Part shown: positions 42,716-51,494 of the stretch, in pieces | Position numbering within the stretch: the first letter of the stretch is position 1 | How the letters are laid out: each line of letters opens with the position of its first letter | NCBI RefSeq assembly: GCF_900103985.1 | Contig: NZ_FNIE01000001.1 | Location: 1 to 64,000, forward strand | DNA from: Actinacidiphila guanduensis | GTDB taxonomy: Bacteria; Actinomycetota; Actinomycetes; Streptomycetales; Streptomycetaceae | Direction: 5' to 3' | Length of the DNA stretch: 64,000 nucleotides | The notes under the pieces: model-generated | What the model saw: only the letters and a program-made list of their open reading frames with translations | Told to the model about the DNA's origin: nothing | Databases searched by the model: none | Position numbers and translations under genes: made by a program

Positions 42716-43660
42716 TCAGGCCGGCCCACGCGCCAGGGCGGACCTGCGCAGGAGCGCGGCGAAGGTGATCAGCCATATCGCCAGCGCGATCCACAGCAGC
42801 ACCCGGCCCAGCGGCTCCAGCCAGGCGATGCCGAGGGGGGCCGACGAGGAGAGCGAGGCCGCTGCGATCATTCCCAGGGGGAAGACCGTGGACCAGCGCC
42901 GGATGTCGTATCCAGGGCGCGGCCGGTAGAACTCCGCCCCCGCCAGGATCATGTACCAGGCGAACGTCACGGCGAGGAGCACCACCGCCAGCGTGTGCAG
43001 CGTCTCGTGAGCGTTCCCCGACCACTGGGGTGAGGACACCAAGGACGTGCACGCGAGGGCGGAGATCGCCAGCGCGCCGCCGGCCACCCACTGGTCACCC
43101 ATTCCCGTGAGCACCTGCCGGAAGTCGAAGTACATCAGCGCCACCGCGTACAGGGCCAGCCCCAGGCAGAAGCAGCCCAGCGCCGCCGAACCGAGCCAGC
43201 CGGAACCGTGCGCGACGGACAGCCTCTCGGCGAGCATCGCGATCGCCTCCGCGGGCACGGCGATCAAGAACACTCCCCCGGGCATACCACGGGTGAGCCG
43301 GCGCACGACGCTCACCGTCAGACCGGGCCACCACACAACCGCCAGCGCGAGCATGGCCGCGGCCGTGTCCAGCCGGCCGAGCACAACCAGGCGCGTGCCC
43401 AGCACCGAGGTCGCCGCGACGGCGGTGAGCCCGGGCGGTGTCCCGGCCACCGCCAGCCATGCGCGCCGGTCCCGCACCAGCATGGCGACGAACGCCACCG
43501 CCAGCAGAACCCACCACGTGGCGGCAACCGCAAGGGCAATCAGCGACAGCGTCTCGTGACCGACCAAGTGCAGCGCCACGGAGATGATGGCGGCCGCCAT
43601 TACCGCAGCACCGTCTCCGGCCCGCAACGCACCCCCACCAGCTGCAGTCCTGCGCTCCAC
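42716..43660 (-). CDS. TDT/SLAC1-type transporter (tellurite resistance/dicarboxylate family)
   Basis: The start is uncertain; GTG 43660 is used (VERRTAAGGG). A longer frame to 43807 lacks membrane character. About 315 residues with ten hydrophobic segments, starting VMAAAIISVALHLVGHETLS and including VVWWPGLTVSVVRRLTRGMP, HETLHTLAVVLLAVTFAWYM and GIAWLEPLGRVLLWIALAIW. The pattern fits the PF03595 family of anion or dicarboxylate permeases. Substrate unknown. It is convergent with the secreted gene and divergent from DUF1622. Confidence 0.8.
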   Translation of the reverse strand: MERRTAAGGGALRAGDGAAVMAAAIISVALHLVGHETLSLIALAVAATWWVLLAVAFVAMLVRDRRAWLAVAGTPPGLTAVAATSVLGTRLVVLGRLDTAAAMLALAVVWWPGLTVSVVRRLTRGMPGGVFLIAVPAEAIAMLAERLSVAHGSGWLGSAALGCFCLGLALYAVALMYFDFRQVLTGMGDQWVAGGALAISALACTSLVSSPQWSGNAHETLHTLAVVLLAVTFAWYMILAGAEFYRPRPGYDIRRWSTVFPLGMIAAASLSSSAPLGIAWLEPLGRVLLWIALAIWLITFAALLRRSALARGPA

Positions 43661-43862
43661 CTCCCCATGCCACCACCTGGCTCCTGCCCCCACCACTCGA
43701 GCCGGGCCGGCAGCCCTCCACCGCGTTCCTGGCGGCAGGTCCGTCGCGCCGGTGGCAGCCACGACCGGCAGCACCCGTCGGGGCGATCCGCGGTCGCCGC
43801 CGCACACCTGGTGACCGCAGGATGGCAGCAGCAGAACCTGTTTCGAGGCCCCGGAGCTGCGT

Positions 43863-44297
43863 GTGACCTTTACCCAGGCGATGGACCGTGCCGCGCAGGT
43901 GTTCGAGGGTGTCGGCGCGGCGGTACTGGCGGTGGGCTTCCTGCTGGCGCTGGCGGTCGCGGCGCGGGAGTGGCGGCGGTCGGGGCTGGCCGGCGAGGGC
44001 TACCGCGCGTTGCGCGAGACGTTCGGGGGCGCCTTGCTGCTGGGTCTGGAGATCCTCGTGGCAGCGGACCTGATCCGCACGGTCGCTGTCGCGCCGACAC
44101 TCAAAAACGTCGCCGTGCTGGGATTGATCGTCCTCATCCGCACCTTCCTGAGTTTTTCCCTGCAGATCGAGATCGAGGGTGCCCTGCCGTGGCGCAGGGC
44201 GTCCCGCGACGGGCGTGCCGGGACCGGGCACACCTCCGAGGGGAATCCGACCACATCGCGTCGGCCTCCCCCCGGGACCGGGCACGCCTCGCCCTGA
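43863..44297 (+). CDS. DUF1622-family membrane protein
   Basis: 144 residues, ATG region GTGACCTTT at 43863. Two to three TM segments: VGAAVLAVGFLLALAVAARE, GGALLLGLEILVAADLIRTV and NVAVLGLIVLIRTFLSFSLQ ending IEIEG. The arrangement, including LLLGLEILVAADLI and the TFLSFSL-QIEIEG end, is that of DUF1622 proteins, membrane proteins of unknown function. The last ~35 residues are a low-complexity tail that may not be conserved. It stops 40 bp before the convergent XRE gene. Confidence 0.85.
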   Translation: MTFTQAMDRAAQVFEGVGAAVLAVGFLLALAVAAREWRRSGLAGEGYRALRETFGGALLLGLEILVAADLIRTVAVAPTLKNVAVLGLIVLIRTFLSFSLQIEIEGALPWRRASRDGRAGTGHTSEGNPTTSRRPPPGTGHASP

Positions 44298-44337
44298 GTA
44301 CGCAGAGGAACCAAGACACCGCGGCGCCCCCGCGCCG

Positions 44338-45195
44338 TCACCGACCCAATTGCTCGACCGGCGCCGTCCAACTCCGCAGCAGCTCCAGGCCCTTCGCGCT
44401 CTGCGAACCCGGTTCCACGTTGTAGACGCACAGCACCTGGTCCACATCGCCCGGCACCTGGAACGACTCGTACGAGAAGTGCAGCTCGCCCACCACCGGG
44501 TGGACGTACCACTTCGCCCCGTGGGTACGGCGCAGCACTTTGTGGTCGTTCCACCAGCGCGAGAACTCCGGGGACTGGACCGTCAACTCCCCCACCAGGT
44601 CCGCCAGCTGGCGGTCGTCGGGGTAGCGGCCCGCCTCCAGACGCAGCATCGCGGCCGTCTCCGCCGCGATCCGCTCCCAGTCCCCCACCCGCTCGCGCGC
44701 CTCCGGATCCAGCAGGTAGTAGCGGGCGAGGTTGCGGCGCGGGGCGGGCAGCGCGTCGAAGTCGGTGAGAACGGCCCTCGCCAGGCGGTTCGAGGCCAGC
44801 ACGTCGGTCCGGCGGCCCATCACGAACGCCGGCACGTGGCTCAGCGTCTCCAGCATCAGGTAGAGGCCCGGTCGCACCCGCTGCGGCCTGGCCGGAGCAC
44901 GCCGGGCCGCATGCGGATCCGGCTGCAGCAGGTCGGCGAGGTGCTCGCGCTCCGACGCGTCCAGCCGCAGTGCGCGGGCCAGCGCCTGGACGACCTCGGA
45001 GGAGGGGTGGCCGGCACGGCCCTGCTCCAGCCGCGTGTAGTACTCGGTGCTCACCCCGGCCAGCCGCGCCACCTCGTCCCTGCGTAGGCCCGGTACCCGG
45101 CGGACCCGCCCGTCCGGCGCCAGGCCCGCCTCCTCGGGGGTCAGCGCCCCGCGGCGGGAGCGGAGGAAGTCGGCAAGTTCCTGGCTGCGGTCCAT
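44338..45195 (-). CDS. XRE-family regulator with MmyB-like domain (second copy)
   Basis: 285 residues. HTH: LRRDEVARLAGVSTEYYTRL then EQGRAGHPSSEVVQALARAL. The MmyB-like part has RLEAGRYPDDRQLADLVGEL and KWYVHPVVGELHFSYESFQV, closely parallel to the regulator at 16205. It is divergent from an SDR gene 200 bp away, so it probably controls that gene and itself. In the spacer, AGGTA and TACCT flank 10 nt near 45238-45257, a possible weak operator. Confidence 0.9.
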   Translation of the reverse strand: MDRSQELADFLRSRRGALTPEEAGLAPDGRVRRVPGLRRDEVARLAGVSTEYYTRLEQGRAGHPSSEVVQALARALRLDASEREHLADLLQPDPHAARRAPARPQRVRPGLYLMLETLSHVPAFVMGRRTDVLASNRLARAVLTDFDALPAPRRNLARYYLLDPEARERVGDWERIAAETAAMLRLEAGRYPDDRQLADLVGELTVQSPEFSRWWNDHKVLRRTHGAKWYVHPVVGELHFSYESFQVPGDVDQVLCVYNVEPGSQSAKGLELLRSWTAPVEQLGR

Positions 45196-45397
45196 ACCAC
45201 CATTGTGATCGCGGCGCGGCCGGCCTGTCCCGCGCGAAGGTATCCCTGCCAGTACCTGCCGGAGCAGGGCCAGCTATGGCGCCCCGACGGGCCCGCCGCG
45301 CTGGTGTGCTGGATGTGCGCCGACGAGGAGCCCGGCCGCACCAGCGGCGACCGGCTCACGCGGCCACCCATCGGCCCACCCACGGAAGGCATCCGCC

Positions 45398-46186
45398 ATG
45401 AGCACCCCCGCCACCGCCCCGCAGATCCCGGCTCCCCTGCACGGCCGCGTCGCCGTCGTCACCGGCGCCTCCAGCGGCATCGGCGAGGCGACCGCCGAAA
45501 AGCTCGCCGCTCTGGGCGCGCACGTCGTCGTCCTCGCCCGCCGGGCCGAGCGGCTGCGGGAGCTGGCCGCCCGGATCGAGAAGAACGGCGGCTCGGCGAC
45601 GGCCATCACCGCCGACGTCACCGACAAGGCCGCCGTGCAGGCCGCGGCCGACCGCGTCGCCGCCGAACTCGGCGGCGCGGACCTGCTGTTCAACAACGCC
45701 GGCGTGATGCTCCCGGCCCCGATCGAGGAGTTGGCCACCGACCAGTGGCAGCGCCAGATCGACCTCAACGTCACCGGGCTGATGAACGCCATCGCCGCGT
45801 TCACACCGCAGTTGGTCCGGGCCGCGCAGGAGCGGGGGGTGGCCGACCTGGTCAACACCTCGTCGATCGCGGCGCAGAACATCTTCCCGACGTTCGCGGT
45901 CTACTCGGCCACGAAGGCGTACGTCACCCACCTCTCGCGGCACCTGCGCACCGAGCTCGGCCCGAAGAACGTCCGGGTCTCGGCGATCGAACCCGGCATC
46001 GTGGGCACCGAGTTGCAGGACCACGTGACCGACCAGGGCGCCCTGGACTGGCTGGAGGGCTCGAAGTCCGCGATGGAGTGGCTGACCCCGCAGGACATCG
46101 CCGACACCATCGGCTTCCTCGCCTCGCTGCCGCCGCGGGCCAACCTCCAGCAGGTCACGATCATGCCGACGGCCCAGGCCTCCTGA
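45398..46186 (+). CDS. Classical SDR oxidoreductase (second regulator-SDR unit)
   Basis: 262 residues, ATG after GGAAGGC. Motifs: VVTGASSGIGEATAEKLAAL, FNNAGVMLPAPIEELATDQW, active-site Ser in VNTSSIAAQ and YSATKAY as the YxxxK motif. Very similar in layout to the SDR at 15405 (shared TGASSGIGEATA and NNAGVM). NAD(P) dependence expected from the Rossmann loop; substrate unknown. It is divergent from the MmyB-type regulator. Confidence 0.9.
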   Translation: MSTPATAPQIPAPLHGRVAVVTGASSGIGEATAEKLAALGAHVVVLARRAERLRELAARIEKNGGSATAITADVTDKAAVQAAADRVAAELGGADLLFNNAGVMLPAPIEELATDQWQRQIDLNVTGLMNAIAAFTPQLVRAAQERGVADLVNTSSIAAQNIFPTFAVYSATKAYVTHLSRHLRTELGPKNVRVSAIEPGIVGTELQDHVTDQGALDWLEGSKSAMEWLTPQDIADTIGFLASLPPRANLQQVTIMPTAQAS

Positions 46187-46354
46187 CGCCGGCCGGGCCG
46201 GGCCCGGCGGACCGGCCCCCGCAAGGCTGCCCCGCACCAAGGCCCGGGCGGGGCACGCCGGGTGCGCAACGGGCATGCAGGAGCCCCGGGAGCCGGGCCC
46301 ACACGCACTCCGAAGAGCGCACGTGCGAGGGACCGGACCCCCGGGGCTCAAGGC

Positions 46355-46519
46355 TCAGCGGGTACGCCGGCGCGGGGCCAGCTTGTAGAGCGCCAGACCC
46401 GCCGTCACCAGCGTCGCCGCGGCCACGAACAGCGCCACGCTGTGGGTCCACACGCCGGTCGCGGCCAGCGTCGCCCCCGCGGTGCCCGTGGTGCCGGCAC
46501 CGATGGTTCTTCCGTACAT
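46355..46519 (-). CDS. 54-residue sortase-signal membrane protein (LAATG)
   Basis: ATG 46519 with RBS AGAGGAGAA. The protein is almost only a sorting signal: short N-terminus MYGRTIGAGTTGTAGA, LAATG at residues 18-22, hydrophobic helix SVALFVAAATLVTAGLALYK and basic tail APRRRTR. LAxTG is the class E sortase motif in Streptomyces. No extracellular domain is left for anchoring. It is 68 bp downstream of the glycosyltransferase on the same strand, hence likely one operon. A role as small membrane partner or sortase substrate is inference. Confidence 0.75.
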   Translation of the reverse strand: MYGRTIGAGTTGTAGATLAATGVWTHSVALFVAAATLVTAGLALYKLAPRRRTR

Positions 46520-46587
46520 GAACGTTTCTCCTCTGCGTTCGTCACAGCTGGTGGGACACGTGTGGGGGGAGTCGCGGGGGCCGCGGG

Positions 46588-47754
46588 TCAGGTGGCGACC
46601 CACTTCTCCTCGCTGCGGCGCAGCAGGCCCCACAGCGAGGAGAAGTACACGGCGTGCTGGAAGAGGTCGTAGAGCATCTCGGGCAGCATCAGCGCGGCCA
46701 GCACGACCGCCCGCGGGCCGGCGCGGCGCACGGAGACGACCTTCTCGACGAGGAAGACCGCCCCGACGCAGGTCCAGAACGGCGACAGGCCGGGCCAGCC
46801 GTAGACGGTCAGGGTGACGGCCATGAAGGACAGGTAGACCAGGAAGCTGAGCGCGCCGAAGCCCATCATGAACTGCTGCAGGAAGTAGCGCGCGGTCACC
46901 CGCGTCCAGCCGTAGTCCCGCAGGTTCTCCAGCGCGCCGCGCTGCCAGCGCATCCGCTGGTGCCACAGCTTGGGCAGGGTGGTCATGACCTCCGTGGTCA
47001 CCCCGCAGCCGGCCGGCGACATGGTGCGGTAACCGAGAGTCTTGATCGCCTTGGTGATCTCGTCGTCCTCGGTGAGGGAGGCCAGGCTGTAGTAGCCGGC
47101 GCCGCCGCCGATCCGCCCCTCGCGGCGTGCGGCGCGCACCTCGCGCAGGACGCGGGCGCGGAACACCGTGCCGGTGCCGGTGAGCACCCACGCTTTGCCG
47201 CCGCGGCGGTCGACCTCCCAGGCGTAGCGGTGGAACTCCATCCGCTGGAGCAGCCCGAGCAGCCCGCCGCCCTCCTCGCCGAAGAAGACCCCGCCGACCG
47301 CGCCGACCCGGCGGTTGAAGGTGCTCTCGGCGGTCTCCACGAACCACGGGTTCAGGACGGTGTCGGCGTCCTGGACGAGGACCAGGTCCCGGTCGGACAG
47401 GTGCGGGAGCGCCCAGGCGATGGCCTGGTTGAGGGCGCCGGCCTTCTTGTGCCGGTTGCCGACCGTCTCGAAGACCTCGGCGCCGAGGGCGCGGGCGATG
47501 TCGGCGGTGGCGTCCGTGCAGTTGTCGGCGACCACGACGACGAGGTCGGGCCGGCGGGTCTGGGCGTGCAGGCCGCGGATGGCCTCGGCGATACGGTCCT
47601 GCTCGTCGTGCGCGGGGATCAGCGCGATCAGCCGGGCCCGGCCGCCGGAGAAGTCGTCGGCCGCGTGCGCCCGGCGGGCGGCGTGGCGCCCGGTACGCGG
47701 GGCACGCCGGGCAGGGCCGGCGGGCGCGGAGCGCGGTTCCGCGAGGTCGGGCAC
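46588..47754 (-). CDS. Family-2 glycosyltransferase, membrane-bound processive type
   Basis: 388 residues from GTG 47754. GT2 catalytic domain: LIALIPAHDEQDRIAEAIRG at the N-terminus, VVVADNCTDATADIARALGA, DLVLVQDADTVLNPWFVETA (DxD), TEDDEITKAIKTLGYRT and HQRMRWQRGAL (QxxRW). C-terminal membrane segments include GFGALSFLVYLSFMAVTLTV. The pattern is that of polysaccharide synthases (hyaluronan/cellulose-type) using UDP-sugars at the membrane. The polymer is unknown. Followed by the sortase-signal protein. Confidence 0.9.
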   Translation of the reverse strand: MPDLAEPRSAPAGPARRAPRTGRHAARRAHAADDFSGGRARLIALIPAHDEQDRIAEAIRGLHAQTRRPDLVVVVADNCTDATADIARALGAEVFETVGNRHKKAGALNQAIAWALPHLSDRDLVLVQDADTVLNPWFVETAESTFNRRVGAVGGVFFGEEGGGLLGLLQRMEFHRYAWEVDRRGGKAWVLTGTGTVFRARVLREVRAARREGRIGGGAGYYSLASLTEDDEITKAIKTLGYRTMSPAGCGVTTEVMTTLPKLWHQRMRWQRGALENLRDYGWTRVTARYFLQQFMMGFGALSFLVYLSFMAVTLTVYGWPGLSPFWTCVGAVFLVEKVVSVRRAGPRAVVLAALMLPEMLYDLFQHAVYFSSLWGLLRRSEEKWVAT

Positions 47755-47979
47755 GTCACGCTCCGAGGGGTCTCACCTGCCGGATCCATACCGGCGACGA
47801 GAATTCTGCACACCGTCTCCACAACCGCACAAGATGCCTGGGATGAGCCGCTGATCACATCAAGTCGGACACGGGAGGACTGTCCTGTAACACCCTTCTC
47901 GTGCCTCCCGCAGGGCACAAGAGCCGCTGCCCGGCCGCGCGTTGAGCCCGGCTGCCGCAAAGCCTGCGGACAACGGGAG

Positions 47980-48020
47980 CGGGCGGCCGGCGGACTTGGT
48001 GGAAGTCCGCCGGCCGCCCG
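47980..48020. terminator. 18-bp perfect hairpin terminator of the cold-adaptation operon
   Basis: The arms start CGGGCGGCCGGCGGACTT and pair without mismatch around the 5-nt loop GGTGG. It is 20 bp past the desaturase stop. A very stable stem, without a U-run. Confidence 0.9.
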
Positions 48021-48039
48021 CAGTGCAGACGCTCGGGTG

Positions 48040-49089
48040 TCAGGCCGTGGCACGCAGCGGCGCGCCGGCCGCGTGGAGGTGGCGCAGTGCCTGGGCGTAG
48101 GAGGAGAGCAGCCCGGACTCGGCGTAGGGGATGCCCAACTCGGCGCAGTAGGCCCGGACGATGGGCCGGGCGCGGCGCAGGTGCGGGGCGGGCATGCTCG
48201 GGAAGAGGTGGTGCTCTATCTGGTGGTTCAGGCCGCCCAGTACGACGTCGAGCAGCAGGCCACCGCGTACGTTCCGCGAGGTGAGCACCTGGCGGCGCAG
48301 GAAGTCGGGGCGCTGCGTGCCCGTGAGCGTCGGCATGCCCTTGTGGTTGGGTGCGAACGTGCAACCCATGTAGACGCCGAAGACGGCCTGGTGGACGGCG
48401 AGGAACACCAGCGCCTGCAGCGGGCTGAGCACGACGAAGAGCGCCGTGAGGTACGCGACGATGTGCAGGCCGAGCAGCGTGCCTTCCAGGGCGCGGTCGC
48501 GGCCGGGCCGGAACAGCGCCCGTACCCCGGCCACGTGCAGGTTGAGCCCTTCCAGGGTGAGCAGCGGGAAGAACCAGTACGCCTGGCGGGCGCCGATCCA
48601 GCGGCCGAGGCCGCGGGCGGCGCGGGCCTGGTCCTTCGACCAGACCAGCACGCCGGGGCCGACGTCCGGGTCGAGCTCTTCGTGGTTGGGGTTGGCGTGG
48701 TGCCGGGTGTGCTTGTCGTGCCACCAGCCGTAGCCGACGCCGATGCACACGTTGCCCGCGATCCGCCCGGCGTTCTCGCTCGGCCGCCGCAGCCGGAAGA
48801 CCTGCCGGTGGGCCAGGTCGTGGGCGACGAGTGCGACCTGCGTGAACAGCACACCGAGGACGACGGCAACCGCCAGCTGCCACCAGGAGGAGCCGAGCAG
48901 TGCGAACGCCGTCCAGGCGCCGGCGTAGAGGACCGCGAGCGAGCCGATCCGTGCGGCGTAGTAGCCCGGCCGGCGGCGCATCAGGCCGGAGTCGGCGATG
49001 CGGCGGGAGAGCACGGCGAAGTCGCTGCCGTCCGGCGGGGCCGGGGCGGTCACCGGGGGCGCGGGTGTCGGCACCGCAGCGGCTGTCAT
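48040..49089 (-). CDS. Membrane fatty-acid desaturase
   Basis: 349 residues; its ATG overlaps the helicase stop (ATGA), so it is translationally coupled. Three His boxes: HDLAH in VALVAHDLAHRQVFRLRRPS, HDKHTRHH in GWWHDKHTRHHANPNHEELD, HQIEHH in GGLNHQIEHHLFPSMPAPHL. The TM pairs AVLYAGAWTAFALLGSSWWQ and LEGTLLGLHIVAYLTALFVV lie between. This is the front-end/delta-type di-iron desaturase pattern. It introduces a double bond into membrane acyl chains, keeping membranes fluid in the cold. The adjacent helicase and cold-shock genes support this role. Confidence 0.93.
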   Translation of the reverse strand: MTAAAVPTPAPPVTAPAPPDGSDFAVLSRRIADSGLMRRRPGYYAARIGSLAVLYAGAWTAFALLGSSWWQLAVAVVLGVLFTQVALVAHDLAHRQVFRLRRPSENAGRIAGNVCIGVGYGWWHDKHTRHHANPNHEELDPDVGPGVLVWSKDQARAARGLGRWIGARQAYWFFPLLTLEGLNLHVAGVRALFRPGRDRALEGTLLGLHIVAYLTALFVVLSPLQALVFLAVHQAVFGVYMGCTFAPNHKGMPTLTGTQRPDFLRRQVLTSRNVRGGLLLDVVLGGLNHQIEHHLFPSMPAPHLRRARPIVRAYCAELGIPYAESGLLSSYAQALRHLHAAGAPLRATA

Positions 49090-50657
49090 GCCGCACGCCG
49101 GCGGGAGCGGGTGGCAGCCGGGCGGCCGGCGGAGCGGGCCGCGCCTGCCGTGCCCGAACCGCCGTTGCCGGAGCGGCCGTTCGCGCGCAGGGAGGTGGCC
49201 GCGGCGCCCGAGCCCGTACGTCCCCGGCGGGCGCCGTTGCGGGCGCGGGCACTCGCGGGGGCGGGCGGTGCCGCGGCGGCCGGCGGCGTGATGGTGACCG
49301 GGATGCCCGAGGGCTCGCGGGCCCCGGTGATCTCGGCCAGTGCGGCGTCCGAGGAGCGCACCGCGGTCGTGCGCGCGCTGATCCCGGCCCTGGCGGTCAA
49401 CCGGTCCATCTCGCGCCGCTGTTCGGGCAGGACGAGGGTGACGACGCTGCCGGAGGCACCCGCGCGGGCGGTGCGTCCGCCGCGGTGCAGGTAATCCTTG
49501 TGGTCGGCGGGCGGGTCGACGTTGACCACGAGGTCGAGGGTGTCGATGTGGATGCCGCGGGCGGCGACGTTGGTCGCGACCAGGACGGAGACCTGGCCGT
49601 CCTTGAACTGGTCGAGGACGCGGGTGCGTTGGGGCTGGCTCTTGCCGCCGTGCAGCGCGGCCGCGCGCACGCCCTGAGCCAGCAGCCGCTTGGCGAGGCG
49701 GTCGGCGCCCCGCTTGCTGTCCACGAACAGCAGCACCCGGCCCTCGCGGGCGGCGATCCGCACCACCGTCTGGTTCTTGTCGTCCTCCGCGACGTGGAGC
49801 ACGTGGTGCTCCATCGCGGTCACCGCGCCGGCCGAGGGGTCCACCGCGTGCACCACCGGGTCGGAGAGGAAGCGGCGGACGAGGGTGTCCACGTTGCGGT
49901 CGAGGGTCGCGGAGAACAGCAGCCGCTGGCCGCCGGGGGCGACCTGCCGCAGCAGCGCGGTGACCTGGGGCAGGAAGCCCATGTCGGCCATCTGGTCGGC
50001 CTCGTCGAGCACCGTGACGGCCACCTGGTCCAGCCGGCAGTCGCCGCGCTCGATGAGGTCGCGCAGCCGGCCCGGGGTGGCGACGACGACCTCGGCGCCG
50101 CCGCGCAGCGCAGCGGCCTGCCGCCCGATCGACATCCCGCCGACCACCGTCGCCAGCCGCAGCCGGACCGCCCGGGCGTAGGGGGTCAGCGCGTCGGTCA
50201 CCTGCTGGGCCAGCTCGCGGGTGGGGACCAGGATCATGGCGAGCGGGCGGCCGGGCTCGGCGCGCTGCTCGGCGATGCGGGCCAGCACGGCGAGGCCGAA
50301 GGCGAGGGTCTTGCCGGAGCCGGTGCGCCCGCGGCCGAGCACGTCGCGCCCGGCGATCGAACTCGGCAGTGTGGCCGCCTGGATGGGGAAGGGCACGGTG
50401 ACGCCCTGCCGGGTCAGCTCGGCCAGCACCGGCGCGGGCAGGGCCAGTTCGGAGAAGTGCTCGACGGGCGGCGGACCGGGCGTTCCCGCCGCGGTCAGCG
50501 CCTGCTCGACGCCGTTGCCGCTCCTGTCGGTCGGGGCGTTCCTGTCGTTCTTGCCGCCGCGGCGGCTTGTGCCGGCGCCGGTGCGGGAGCCGGCCGCGGG
50601 GCGGCCGGAGGGGCGGCGGCGTCGGGCCGGCCTGCTATGGGTGGTGTCCTCTGACAT
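49086..50657 (-). CDS. DEAD-box RNA helicase
   Basis: 523 residues from ATG 50657. Core motifs: GRGRTGSGKT (Walker A), PTRELAQQ, TPGRLRDL, DEAD in VTVLDEADQMADMGFLPQVT, SATLD, LVATNVAARGIHIDTLDLVV, HRGGRTARAG. N-terminal basic tail RPARRRRPSGRP and a long basic C-terminal tail (NGARRGRTGSGAAATSLRAN, ending RSRRRAA) suit RNA binding. Cold-induced helicases of this kind unwind misfolded mRNA and rRNA at low temperature. It sits downstream of the cold-shock gene and overlaps the desaturase gene. Confidence 0.93.
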   Translation of the reverse strand: MSEDTTHSRPARRRRPSGRPAAGSRTGAGTSRRGGKNDRNAPTDRSGNGVEQALTAAGTPGPPPVEHFSELALPAPVLAELTRQGVTVPFPIQAATLPSSIAGRDVLGRGRTGSGKTLAFGLAVLARIAEQRAEPGRPLAMILVPTRELAQQVTDALTPYARAVRLRLATVVGGMSIGRQAAALRGGAEVVVATPGRLRDLIERGDCRLDQVAVTVLDEADQMADMGFLPQVTALLRQVAPGGQRLLFSATLDRNVDTLVRRFLSDPVVHAVDPSAGAVTAMEHHVLHVAEDDKNQTVVRIAAREGRVLLFVDSKRGADRLAKRLLAQGVRAAALHGGKSQPQRTRVLDQFKDGQVSVLVATNVAARGIHIDTLDLVVNVDPPADHKDYLHRGGRTARAGASGSVVTLVLPEQRREMDRLTARAGISARTTAVRSSDAALAEITGAREPSGIPVTITPPAAAAPPAPASARARNGARRGRTGSGAAATSLRANGRSGNGGSGTAGAARSAGRPAATRSRRRAA

Positions 50658-50928
50658 GCGGGAAGCCTTCCTCGAAGGCGGCGCGTGCCGGGAGGAATCC
50701 GTGGCGGGCAGCAGACGGAGACCAGCGATACGAGCCGGGGTGGTGCGCAACGCGCGGTGCGTGCGCGGACGGTGCACGGGAGGCACCGTGTCGGGTCGGC
50801 GCCCCACGGTCGGGTGCGGGCGCCGCGGCCGCCGGATGGCCGGTCGGATGGGCGGTGGAGCAGGGCAAGGGCCGGGCCCCGCGCGCAAGTGGTGCGGTGC
50901 CCGGCCCTCGACGGTGCCGTGTCCCGGA

Positions 50929-51132
50929 TCAGGCCGGGACGATGTTCTCCGCCTGCGGGCCCTTCTGGCCCTGCGTGACGTCGAAGCTGACCTTCTGGCC
51001 CTCGTGGAGCTCGCGGAAGCCCTGGGCGGCGATGTTCGAGTAGTGGGCGAAGACGTCGGCGCCGCCGCCGTCCTGCTCGATGAAGCCGAAGCCCTTTTCC
51101 GCGTTGAACCACTTCACGGTTCCGGTTGCCAT
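50929..51132 (-). CDS. Cold-shock protein (CspA-family)
   Basis: 67 residues: [20 protein letters not shown] then [20 protein letters not shown] and [13 protein letters not shown]1 (KGFGFIE) and RNP2 (VFAHYS) are intact. It binds single-stranded RNA/DNA as a chaperone and anti-terminator. RBS AAGAGGAG. The leader (51133 to about 51290) carries a dyad, typical of post-transcriptional cold control. The operon partners are the helicase and desaturase, 271 bp and further downstream. Confidence 0.93.
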   Translation of the reverse strand: MATGTVKWFNAEKGFGFIEQDGGGADVFAHYSNIAAQGFRELHEGQKVSFDVTQGQKGPQAENIVPA

Positions 51133-51430
51133 TTTTGACTCCTCTTGACGGGGCAGGTCCGATTCCGCACCGTGCGGAACCGGTGCCGCTGCGATGAACC
51201 CCACCCGGAGGCCGGAAACAAAAATGCGCCCTAGGGTCACATCCCGTCAGGCGCACACAGAGTTCATGGGTACCACAACTGCAACATCAACTACGCTAGC
51301 ACAGATCGTTCCGCGACGGTGTGCGCGCCTCGCGGCAGCCACCGGACGAGGGACCGCGGCTGCCGCGAGGGCGGTGAGCGTGGAGGGCACCCGAGGCGCC
51401 GTGAGCGTCAGCACCTCAACCCTTCAGGAC
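51133..51430. promoter_or_regulatory. Leader and promoter region of the cold-shock gene
   Basis: No gene. It contains TTCCGCAC-C-GTGCGGAA (51163-51179), a perfect 8+8 dyad about 30-50 bp upstream of the csp start, and an AT-enriched patch near 51260-51310. A structured 5' leader would fit cold-dependent translation. The distal part has no recognised signal. Confidence 0.5.
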
Positions 51431-51494
51431 CACCTCAAGACCTCAAGACCTCAAGATCTCAGCACCTCAGCACCTCAGCACCTCAGCACCTCAG
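51431..51494. repeat. 8-bp tandem repeat (CCTCAAGA / CCTCAGCA), about eight units
   Basis: Units CCTCAAGA x3, then TCTCAGCA and CCTCAGCA x3, then CCTCAGGG. They end right at the stop of the leftward secreted gene, so the array is downstream of that gene. Copy-number variation would not change coding. Confidence 0.85.

Noticed and set aside
46281..46349. Terminator from GAGCCCCGGG/CCCGGGGCTC
   Set aside because: Arms match but lie about 50 nt apart with no stable loop between; weak evidence for a terminator.
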